From Futiania mangrovi (lineage in GTDB: Bacteria; Pseudomonadota; Alphaproteobacteria; Futianiales; Futianiaceae): a stretch of 64,000 bases of DNA. The first letter of the stretch is position 1, and every line of letters starts with the position of its first letter. The notes beneath the pieces were generated by a model. That model saw only the letters and a list, made by a program, of their open reading frames with translations, ran no database searches and was not told where the DNA came from. Below are positions 56,739-64,000 of the stretch, in pieces. Made by a program: the position numbers and the translations under genes. The stretch lies in contig NZ_JAMZFT010000001.1 of the NCBI RefSeq assembly GCF_024158125.1, positions 1,178,001-1,242,000 on the forward strand. The letters are read 5' to 3'.

Positions 56739-56777
56739 GATCGGACCTGTCAGCTTGCTTGCGTTTCGCCCGGCGCC

Positions 56778-57689
56778 TCAGGCCGCACCGCCGCGCCGGC
56801 GGCGGCGTTCGCGGCGGCCGCCTTCGCCCTCTGCCCCCTCGGGCGCCGGCGCGCGGTTCGCGGTCAGCCAGGCGCGGCAGTCGGGGTCGACGCCGTTCAG
56901 CGTGTTGGCCGCACGCACGCCGTCCATTTCCTCCTTGTGAAGCGGGTTCATGATCGCGCTCGTCATGCCCGCGCAGGCGGCCATCGAGAGGAAATGGGCG
57001 TTCATCGCGTGCCGGTTCGGGATACCGAAGGAGATGTTGGAGGCGCCGCACGTCGTGTTGACGCCCAGTTCCTCGCGAAGGCGGCGGATCAGGGTGAAGG
57101 CCTGCTTGCCCGCGGCGTTGAGCGCGCCGATCGGCATGACCAGCGGGTCGACCACCACGCGGTCCTTGGAAATGCCATGATCGGCGGCGTGCTCCACGAT
57201 CTTCTTGGCGACCGCGTAGCGCACGTCCGGGTCCATGGAGATGCCCGTCTCGTCGTTCGAGATGGCGACGACGGAGGCGTCGTATTTCTTCACCAGCGGC
57301 AGCACACGCTCCAGCGATTCCTCCTCGCCCGTGACCGAGTTCACCAGTGCCTGCCCCTTGTAGACGGCAAGCCCCGCCTCCAGCGCGTCGATGATGGAAC
57401 TGTCGATGGAGAGCGGCACGTCGACGATGGACTGCACGAGCTGGATCGTCTCGGCGAGGATGCGCGGCTCGTCGGCGAGCGGGATGCCCGCGTTCACGTC
57501 GAGCATCATGGCGCCCGCCGCAACCTGCGCGACGGCGTCGGCCTCCACCATCGAATAGTCGCCGTTCTTCATCATCTCGGCGAGCTTCTTGCGGCCCGTG
57601 GGATTGATCCGCTCCCCGATCACGCAGAACGGCTCGTCGAAGCCGATGACGACCTTCTTCTTCTCCGAGGTGACGACGGTGCGGGCCAT
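56778..57689 (-). CDS. Methyltetrahydrofolate:corrinoid methyltransferase (MtgA-like)
   Basis: A 303-residue pterin-binding TIM barrel. Signature blocks are IGERINPTGRKKLAEMM, MLDVNAGIP, LSIDSSIIDALEAGL and GASNISFGIPNRHAMN. It exchanges methyl groups between tetrahydrofolate and the corrinoid protein, here probably producing methyl-tetrahydrofolate. About 30 C-terminal residues are Glu/Gly/Arg-rich (EGEGGRRERRRRRGG), a tail not needed for the fold. It lies between metF and the RACo gene and is preceded by a 16-bp palindrome. Confidence 0.88.
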   Translation of the reverse strand: MARTVVTSEKKKVVIGFDEPFCVIGERINPTGRKKLAEMMKNGDYSMVEADAVAQVAAGAMMLDVNAGIPLADEPRILAETIQLVQSIVDVPLSIDSSIIDALEAGLAVYKGQALVNSVTGEEESLERVLPLVKKYDASVVAISNDETGISMDPDVRYAVAKKIVEHAADHGISKDRVVVDPLVMPIGALNAAGKQAFTLIRRLREELGVNTTCGASNISFGIPNRHAMNAHFLSMAACAGMTSAIMNPLHKEEMDGVRAANTLNGVDPDCRAWLTANRAPAPEGAEGEGGRRERRRRRGGAA

Positions 57690-57715
57690 GGGCTGAAATC
57701 CCTCAGCTTGAGGAT

Positions 57716-57731
57716 ATAAAGATGTCTTTAT
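57716..57731. promoter_or_regulatory. 16-bp palindrome, candidate SahR/ArsR-type operator
   Basis: ATAAAGA-TG-TCTTTAT is a perfect palindrome centred 34 bases before the ATG of the methyltransferase gene and overlapping the metF stop. From memory it resembles the operator of the SAH-responsive ArsR-family regulator SahR of methionine-cycle genes in proteobacteria. The AT-rich word stands out sharply in this GC-rich DNA. Confidence 0.6.
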
Positions 57732-58624
57732 GCGACTTGCCGTGTCCCGCGCGCATTGTCAAGGGGCTGGGCGTGCAACCCGCCCCGGTTCCCGGCGATC
57801 CACTCCGCCGTCTGGCGCAATCCGCCGAGGGGGAAGAAATGCAGCCGGCGGATCGCCGAGGCGGGCGTCTCCGCGACATGTTCCGCGATGCGGCCGACGA
57901 AGGCGTCGGGTCCCGCGACCGACATCAGCTTCGTCATGTTGCGCGCCTGCCGGGTCAGCACCCGCATGGACGGGCCGATCCCGCACATGGTCGCATACTT
58001 GATGAGGGTCGAGAGCTTGGCCGGACCTGCGACGCCGAGGTCGATGGGCAGCCGGTTGCCCCCGGCGCGAAGCCGCTCGGCCCACGCGATGCAGGGCGCG
58101 GCCTCGAAGCAGAATTGCGTGGTGATCGACAGTGCGTCGCCGGTGCATTCCGCATAGGCGTTCTTCCAGGCGAGCGCGGCGGCGATCCCCTCCTCCCCGA
58201 TGTCCCGGTTGCCTTCCGGATGCCCGGCGACCGCGACCGTCCGTATGCCGGCGTCCGACAGCGCGCCTGTCTCAAGCACCGCCATGCTGTCGGCGAAGGG
58301 GCCGCGCGGCCGCTCGATCCCGCCCGCGATGCAGAGCGCGGAGGACACGCCCGCCTCGCCCGCATACGCGCGCGCCCATTCCCGCAACTGGTCCTCGCTG
58401 TCGAGCAGGCGGGCGGGGATATGGGGACGGGGGCAGAACCCCTCGCGCACGAGCCTGCGCGCCGCGCCCAGCATCTCCGCGAACGGCGTCCCCTCGATGT
58501 GGGCGACATAGACCGTCGTGCCGCGCGGCAGCAGGTCGCGCAGGTCCGGAACCTGCCCGATCTGCTTCGGGGTCACCTCGATGGTGAAGCTCTGCAATAG
58601 CGCGCGCACGGCAGGTGTCGTCAT
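57728..58624 (-). CDS. Methylenetetrahydrofolate reductase family protein
   Basis: A 298-residue FAD-type MetF-like TIM barrel; visible blocks are IEVTPKQIGQVPDL, AGHPEGNRD, ITTQFCFEA and RLHFFPLGGLRQTAEW. In a methyl-transfer catabolic cluster it would most simply oxidise methyl-tetrahydrofolate to methylene-tetrahydrofolate. It could also run in the usual reductive direction for methionine synthesis. It is 45 bases downstream of the small virulence-factor-domain gene and followed closely by the MtgA-like gene. Confidence 0.82.
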   Translation of the reverse strand: MTTPAVRALLQSFTIEVTPKQIGQVPDLRDLLPRGTTVYVAHIEGTPFAEMLGAARRLVREGFCPRPHIPARLLDSEDQLREWARAYAGEAGVSSALCIAGGIERPRGPFADSMAVLETGALSDAGIRTVAVAGHPEGNRDIGEEGIAAALAWKNAYAECTGDALSITTQFCFEAAPCIAWAERLRAGGNRLPIDLGVAGPAKLSTLIKYATMCGIGPSMRVLTRQARNMTKLMSVAGPDAFVGRIAEHVAETPASAIRRLHFFPLGGLRQTAEWIAGNRGGLHAQPLDNARGTRQVA

Positions 58625-58669
58625 CCCGTCACTCCAACCGGGGTCTCTCGCGCCCCGTCCAGACCGTTG

Positions 58670-58978
58670 TCAGTCCGGCGCCGCCGCGTACCCGCCCCGC
58701 TCGACGAGCGCCTTGAGACGCCCGGGCGTGAGTTCCGCCTCGATCCGGGCGACGGCATCCTCGACCGCCGCTTCCAGATCGTCCTCGCAGGGCTCGGGCG
58801 CGCCGCGCCGCCACTCGGCAAGATAGGCATCGGTCCCGCTCGCTCCCACGCGCATCGCGCACCGGTCGATGGCCTGTTCGAAGCGCTCCGAAAGCTGCCG
58901 CTTCGCCGTCCGCCGCCCCGCCCTGGCGATGACCTGTGCGGGGATGTCGCGCCAGTACACGACCGTGAGTTGACCCAT
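58670..58978 (-). CDS. Small virulence-factor-domain protein, unknown function
   Basis: A 102-residue soluble protein starting MGQLTVVYWRDIPAQVIARAGRR, matching the short domain named virulence factor. The C-terminal half is acidic and helical (DDLEAAVEDAVARIEAEL). It is first in the run leading to metF and the methyltransferase gene. Its recurrence near such genes suggests a role in corrinoid or folate methyl transfer, but its activity is not known. Confidence 0.72.
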   Translation of the reverse strand: MGQLTVVYWRDIPAQVIARAGRRTAKRQLSERFEQAIDRCAMRVGASGTDAYLAEWRRGAPEPCEDDLEAAVEDAVARIEAELTPGRLKALVERGGYAAAPD

Positions 58979-59109
58979 GTCCGATCCGTCCTTGCCGATG
59001 TGAAGGGTTACGCGAATGCGCGGGGCCGTCCGCTGCCGCCAGCGACCGGGCGCGCGCCGATTGCGACAGAGGTGCCGGATTCGCGGCCGTTTTTGAAGCC
59101 TCACGCGGC

Positions 59110-59841
59110 TCAGGGGCCCGGGGGTGTCTCCGGCCCGTCGGGCGCGAACGCTTCCGCGATGTCGAACGCGCGCGAGGCGAACTGCCGGTGGGCCAGCACC
59201 GCGCATACGAGAAACGTGGTCAGCATCAGCGTCAGCGGCCCGATGAACCAGCCGAGATAGGCCAGCGCGAAGAAATAGGCGCGCAGGCCCCTGTTGAACT
59301 GCTTGGCCGCGACGATGTTCATTTCGGCGGCGCGCAGGGCCGCGTCGCGTGCCTCCGCCGTGTCTGCCTGGTCGGTCAGCGGTGCCGCGCCCACGAGGAT
59401 CGAGCAATAGTTGAACAGCCGGAACGCCCAGCCGAACTTGAAGAAGGCGTAGACGAAGATCATCGTGAAGACGAGGATCTTCGCCTCCCACGCAGCCGGG
59501 TCCATGCCGCCCACCAGGAAAGGCACATCCGACGCCACCGCCATGATCCGCTCCGTCGCGCCGAGCAGCGCAACGCTGCCGCCGATGGCGAGGATCGAGG
59601 TCGAGGCAAAGAACACCGTGCCGTTCAGCAGATTGGCGAGGATCGCGGTGTCGACCATCCGCACCTCGCGCGTCAGCATCCGCAGCATCCAGCGCCGCCG
59701 CGCCTCGTTCATGCGCGTGGTGAGCGTATGTCTGGCCAGCGGGCCGGTATCGACCACCAGCGCGAACAGGATCCACCCGCCGAAGAACACGGCAACGGCG
59801 GCGAAATCGAGTGCGGAGAGCCCCATGTCGGGCAGCGGCAT
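59110..59841 (-). CDS. DUF599 family membrane protein
   Basis: A 243-residue protein with four or five membrane segments (LDFAAVAVFFGGWILFALVV, LVFTMIFVYAFFKFGWAF) and conserved loops (MNEARRRWMLRMLTRE; AAKQFNRGLRAYFFALAYLGW) typical of DUF599. The function is not known. It is divergent from the mttB-like gene. A shorter start at 59826 is possible. Confidence 0.8.
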   Translation of the reverse strand: MPLPDMGLSALDFAAVAVFFGGWILFALVVDTGPLARHTLTTRMNEARRRWMLRMLTREVRMVDTAILANLLNGTVFFASTSILAIGGSVALLGATERIMAVASDVPFLVGGMDPAAWEAKILVFTMIFVYAFFKFGWAFRLFNYCSILVGAAPLTDQADTAEARDAALRAAEMNIVAAKQFNRGLRAYFFALAYLGWFIGPLTLMLTTFLVCAVLAHRQFASRAFDIAEAFAPDGPETPPGP

Positions 59842-60000
59842 GCCGGACCCCTGTCTTGCGTTGGCCGAGGTCGCTCACGGTGCATGGCTTGCCGCGAATG
59901 GGCAAGGCGCGCCATGCGGGCGCGCGAGAATTGGGCGAGCGCGCGGCATCGAGGCCATGCGCTTCCGCAACGGTCCATCTCCAAGGGAGGCGCGTGGCCC

Positions 60001-61587
60001 ATGTCCGATACCGACCCCGGCGGTGCGATGGATCCACAGGCCGCATCCGCGGGGCGGAGCGGCAGGCGCGGGCGCGGGGGGGCGGATGCGCGACGCGCGC
60101 GCCGCGGCGGCGGCGGCCTCGGCCCCCAGATGACGGCCATCGTGCGCAAGGTGCCGCTCTACGACCCCCTGAGCGAGGAGGGTCTCACCCTTGTCGAGGA
60201 GAACGCCGAAACCGTCCTGCAGGAGATCGGGATCGAGTTCCGCGACGATCCGGAAATCCTCGACCTGTGGCGCGCAGCCGGGGCCGACGTGCAGGGGGAG
60301 CGCGTCCGCATGCCGAAGGGTCTCTGCCGTGCGCTGCTGAAGACCGCGCCGCGGCGCTTCGTCCAGCATGCACGCAACCCGGATCGCTCGGTCGAAATCG
60401 GCGGCGATTCCATTGTGTTTGCGCCAGTTTACGGCCCGCCCTTCATCCACAATCTCGACGAGGGGCGGCGCTATGCGACCATCGAGGATTTCCGCAATTT
60501 CGTGAAGCTCACCTGGATGACGCCGTGGCTGCACCATTCGGGCGGCACCGTATGCGAGCCGGTGGACCTGCCCGTCAACAAGCGCCACCTGGAGATGGTA
60601 CTTTCCCACATCCGCTATTCCGACAAGCCCTTCATGGGTTCCGTCACCGCGCCGGAGCGGGCCGAGGACACGGTCGAGATGGCCCGCATCCTGTTCGGCG
60701 CGGATTTCGTGGATCGGAACACGGTGCTCCTCAGCCTCATCAACGCCAATTCGCCGATGGTGTTCGACGAAACTATGCTGGGCGCGTTGAAGGTCTACGC
60801 TCGCGCCAACCAGGCCTGCCTCGTCACCCCCTTCATCCTGTCGGGCGCGATGTCGCCCACGACCGCCATCGGCACGCTGACGCAGGTTCTGGCGGAGGTG
60901 CTGGCGGGCGCCGCCGTCACCCAGATGATCCGCCCGGGCGCGCCTGTGCTCTTCGGCGTCTTCGCAAGCTCCATGTCCATGCAGTCGGGCGCGCCGACCT
61001 TCGGCACGCCAGAGCCGTCGCTCGTGCTCTATGGCGCGGCGCAGCTTGCCCGCCGCCTCGGCCTGCCGTTCCGCTCAGGCGGCAGCCTGTGCGCTTCCAA
61101 GCTGCCGGATGCGCAGGCGGCCTATGAATCCGCCGCCACCATGAACGCGACCATGATGGCGGGGACCAACTTCGTGCTGCACGCGGCGGGCTGGCTCGAA
61201 GGCGGGCTCGCGGCGTCCTACGAAAAGTTCATCCTCGATATCGACCAGCTCGGCATGTACCAGCGCTTCGCGGAGGGCTACGACATGTCGGAGCGCGGGC
61301 AGGCCATGGACGCGCTGCGCGAGGTCGGACCCGGCAACCATTTCCTCGGCTGCGCGCACACGCAGGCGAATTTCGAGAGCGCCTTCTACCGGTCCTTCAC
61401 GGCAGACAACAATTCCTACGAGCAATGGCTTTCCGAAGGTGGACTGAGTTCCGCCGACCGCGCCAACCGCATCTGGAAGGAGCTGCTCGCCGGCTACGAG
61501 GCCCCGCCGCTCGACCCGGGCATTGCCGAGGCGCTCGACGACTTCGTGGCCCGGCGCAAGGCCGAGATGCCTGACGCCTTCGCCTGA
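60001..61587 (+). CDS. Trimethylamine/glycine-betaine methyltransferase family protein (MttB-like, non-Pyl)
   Basis: A 528-residue TIM-barrel methyltransferase of the MttB superfamily. It moves a methyl group from a quaternary or tertiary amine to a corrinoid protein. It is open throughout without an in-frame amber codon, so it is of the non-pyrrolysine (MtgB-like) type. Blocks seen are IGIEFRDDPEILDLWRAAG, FAPVYGPPFIHNLDEGRR, FILSGAMSPTTAIGTLTQ and GNHFLGCAHTQANFES. Residues 17-40 are an Arg/Gly-rich extension. The substrate is not provable; the sarcosine oxidase and GlxA-type regulator nearby favour glycine betaine or a related methylamine. Confidence 0.87.
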   Translation: MSDTDPGGAMDPQAASAGRSGRRGRGGADARRARRGGGGLGPQMTAIVRKVPLYDPLSEEGLTLVEENAETVLQEIGIEFRDDPEILDLWRAAGADVQGERVRMPKGLCRALLKTAPRRFVQHARNPDRSVEIGGDSIVFAPVYGPPFIHNLDEGRRYATIEDFRNFVKLTWMTPWLHHSGGTVCEPVDLPVNKRHLEMVLSHIRYSDKPFMGSVTAPERAEDTVEMARILFGADFVDRNTVLLSLINANSPMVFDETMLGALKVYARANQACLVTPFILSGAMSPTTAIGTLTQVLAEVLAGAAVTQMIRPGAPVLFGVFASSMSMQSGAPTFGTPEPSLVLYGAAQLARRLGLPFRSGGSLCASKLPDAQAAYESAATMNATMMAGTNFVLHAAGWLEGGLAASYEKFILDIDQLGMYQRFAEGYDMSERGQAMDALREVGPGNHFLGCAHTQANFESAFYRSFTADNNSYEQWLSEGGLSSADRANRIWKELLAGYEAPPLDPGIAEALDDFVARRKAEMPDAFA

Positions 61588-61669
61588 TCTCGGTGATCCG
61601 ATCCGGAATTGACGAGTCGGCGGCGCTCCTGTGTCCTTGATGTGTGGGTGAACGGACGGAGGCGCGGCC

Positions 61670-62686
61670 ATGAGCAGGACCGAGATCGGCGAGCGCCCGC
61701 ACCATGTCGCCTTCCTGCTGGTGCCCGAGTTTTCGATGGCGGCCTTTTCCTCGGCCGTCGAGCCCTTGCGCATCGCCAACATGCTGGCCGAGCAAGAGGT
61801 GTTCACCTGGGGACTCCTCAGCGTGGACGGCGCGCCCGTTGCCGCGTCGAACGGCATCGTCTTCACACCGTCGGGTGGGCTCAAGGATCTGCGCCGCGGC
61901 AACACGGTCATCGTCTGTTCCGGCCTCAACGTGCAGAAATACCAGACGAAACCGCTGGAGAACTGGCTGAGGCGGCAGGACAGGCTGGGCGTCAATCTCG
62001 GTGCGGTGTGCACCGGCTGCTACATCCTCGCGCATGCCGGGCTGCTCGATGGCTACCGCTGCACGATCCATTGGGAAAACCTCGCGTCCTTTACCGAGGA
62101 ATTTCCCGATATCACTGTTTCGACGCACCTTTTCGAGATTGACCGCAACCGCTTCTCGTCCGCTGGCGGCACCTCGCCCATCGACATGATGGTCACGCTG
62201 ATCGCGCTGGCGGAGGACCGGGATCTGGCGCAACAGGTGGCGGAAGAACTGATCCACGCGCCGATCCGAGACCAGACGGAGCATCAGCGCATCTCGCTCC
62301 CCGCCCGCATCGGCGCGCGTCACCCGAAGCTCGTGCAGATCGTCGCGGCGATGGAGGAGAATTTGGAAGACCCGCTCTCGCCCGCCGAGCTTGCGCGGGA
62401 CGCCGGCCTCTCGACGCGGCAGCTCGAACGCCTGTTCCGCCGGTATCTCAACCGCTCGCCAAAGCGATATTACCTCGAGTTGCGCCTTCAGAAGGCCCGG
62501 CAACTCCTTCTGCAGACAGATATGTCCGTCATCAATGTGGCGATGGCGTGCGGCTTCACCTCGCCCTCCCACTTCTCCAAGTGCTACCGCGCCTTCTTCG
62601 ACCGCACCCCCTATCGCGAGCGCGGCCTGCCCGGACCGCATCTCGCCCGCGCCGTCGAGCAGGCAGAAGATTTCGCCCGCGGCTGA
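61670..62686 (+). CDS. GlxA/GbdR-like AraC-family transcriptional regulator
   Basis: A 338-residue regulator. The N-terminal DJ-1/PfpI-like domain (HHVAFLLVPEFSMAAFSSAV) has an elbow Cys in GAVCTGCYILAHAG. The C-terminal part has two AraC helix-turn-helix motifs (ELARDAGLSTRQLERLFRRY and INVAMACGFTSPSHFSKCYR). Relatives such as GbdR control glycine-betaine, carnitine or choline breakdown. It lies 82 bases after the mttB-like gene on the same strand and is the likely activator of this cluster and of soxBDAG. Confidence 0.87.
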   Translation: MSRTEIGERPHHVAFLLVPEFSMAAFSSAVEPLRIANMLAEQEVFTWGLLSVDGAPVAASNGIVFTPSGGLKDLRRGNTVIVCSGLNVQKYQTKPLENWLRRQDRLGVNLGAVCTGCYILAHAGLLDGYRCTIHWENLASFTEEFPDITVSTHLFEIDRNRFSSAGGTSPIDMMVTLIALAEDRDLAQQVAEELIHAPIRDQTEHQRISLPARIGARHPKLVQIVAAMEENLEDPLSPAELARDAGLSTRQLERLFRRYLNRSPKRYYLELRLQKARQLLLQTDMSVINVAMACGFTSPSHFSKCYRAFFDRTPYRERGLPGPHLARAVEQAEDFARG

Positions 62687-62690
62687 CCGC

Positions 62691-63281
62691 TCAGGCTGCG
62701 AGGAACCGTGCCAGATCGCCGTAGCCGGTGACGCGCCGCTCGAAAGCGAGGCCGAGACGCCGGGCCGCGTCCTGCGCCCTCTCCGTCAGGTCCGGATCGT
62801 CGGTCTGGGCGAGGTAGACCACGCGCTCGTAATTTCCGAAATAGAGGTCGCGCAACTCTGGATGCCTGTCGAGGCCCAGGCCCGCCCACACGATCGCGTC
62901 GAACTGCCGCGCAAGGAAATCCGTCAGAAAAAAGGATGTTACGTCGCGTTCTTCCGTTTCGGCGAACCTGTCGAGGCCGCTGAAGAACGCATAGCAATGG
63001 GGACCCGCGATCCGCTCCGCCCCCTCCTCCGCAAGCACGGCGTCGAGCCGCCCGCCGGTCCCGCAATCGCCGTAGAGGACGAGCGGGCGCGCGCCTTCCG
63101 CCTTCGCCTGGCGGATCTTCGCGCGCACGGCCTCCGGAATCCGGTCGGGGCGGTTGTGCAGTTCCGCCGGCAGGCAGCGCAGGTCGACGCCCTCCAGCCC
63201 CTGCTGATCCAGCACGGCCAGCACCTCGCGTGCGAGCGCGCCGCACGCGATCAGGACGGTGCGGGGCCGGCCGGTCGTCAT
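62691..63281 (-). CDS. DUF1638 domain protein
   Basis: A 196-residue soluble protein starting with the conserved VLIACGALAREVLAVL, and containing VLYGDCGTGGRLDAVL and DRFAETEERDVTSFFLTDFL of DUF1638. It is coupled to the corrinoid protein gene (one base between). DUF1638 proteins recur next to corrinoid methyltransferases; a role in cofactor or methyl-transfer chemistry is inferred only from this. The Cys-containing motifs may bind metal. Confidence 0.82.
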   Translation of the reverse strand: MTTGRPRTVLIACGALAREVLAVLDQQGLEGVDLRCLPAELHNRPDRIPEAVRAKIRQAKAEGARPLVLYGDCGTGGRLDAVLAEEGAERIAGPHCYAFFSGLDRFAETEERDVTSFFLTDFLARQFDAIVWAGLGLDRHPELRDLYFGNYERVVYLAQTDDPDLTERAQDAARRLGLAFERRVTGYGDLARFLAA

Positions 63282-63282
63282 C

Positions 63283-63990
<708 letters not shown>

Positions 63991-64000
63991 GGGTCATCTC

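Noticed and set aside
60001-61587. Pyrrolysine-type MttB
   Set aside because: The frame has no internal amber codon and is full length without one, so it is the non-pyrrolysine branch.

Overview
The window is about 64 kb of high-GC (roughly 65%) DNA with densely packed genes. It has no rRNA, tRNA, CRISPR array, insertion sequence or prophage that I can see. The gene set points to a free-living alphaproteobacterium: long GlnE, heterotetrameric sarcosine oxidase, ccmE-ccmF-ccmH order, a DUF599 protein, and an alphaproteobacterial type corrinoid methyltransferase cluster.

Left flank (1-6.2 kb): the end of a PotH/PotI-type ABC transporter permease pair; then, on the minus strand, an envelope-stress-like cassette of EF-hand protein, ECF sigma factor, membrane anti-sigma-like protein and CpxP/Spy-like protein; then glnE.

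Central region (6.3-43.4 kb): a nearly complete exosortase A (XrtA/PEP-CTERM) exopolysaccharide locus. A ten-gene plus-strand operon (10.7-23.7 kb) encodes export lipoprotein, chain-length protein, tyrosine autokinase, outer-membrane beta-barrel, ATPase, polysaccharide deacetylase, FemAB-like protein, glycosyltransferase, exosortase A fused to an EpsI domain, and an asparagine-synthase-like amidotransferase. Around it lie an O-antigen-ligase-like protein, another glycosyltransferase, a CelD-like acetyltransferase, the PrsK/PrsR two-component system (PrsR is a sigma-54 activator), PrsT, a PrsDE-type type I secretion pair, a giant RTX polysaccharide-lyase-like protein that is the probable PrsDE cargo, and a polyprenyl-phosphate sugar transferase. 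Five sigma-54 (-24/-12) promoter-like sites stand in front of five positions in this region, which fits a PrsK-PrsR-RpoN regulon. No PEP-CTERM substrate is encoded in the window.

43.4-48.4 kb: a periplasmic trypsin-like protease, cytochrome c maturation genes ccmE-ccmF-ccmH (no ccmI), and a secreted peptidoglycan-binding protein built of exact 23-residue repeats, followed by a clear terminator.

48.8-64 kb: methylated-amine and one-carbon catabolism. soxBDAG (sarcosine oxidase) is followed by a corrinoid demethylation cluster: RACo-type reductive activator, methyl-H4F:corrinoid methyltransferase, MetF-like reductase, a small virulence-factor-domain protein, DUF599 protein, MttB-family methyltransferase (non-pyrrolysine), GlxA/GbdR-like regulator, DUF1638 protein and corrinoid protein. 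Together these suggest stepwise demethylation of a quaternary amine such as glycine betaine to glycine, with methyl groups entering the folate pool. Candidate operators are a 16-bp palindrome of the SAH/SAM-responsive ArsR type before the methyltransferase gene and a 20-bp-period direct repeat before soxB.
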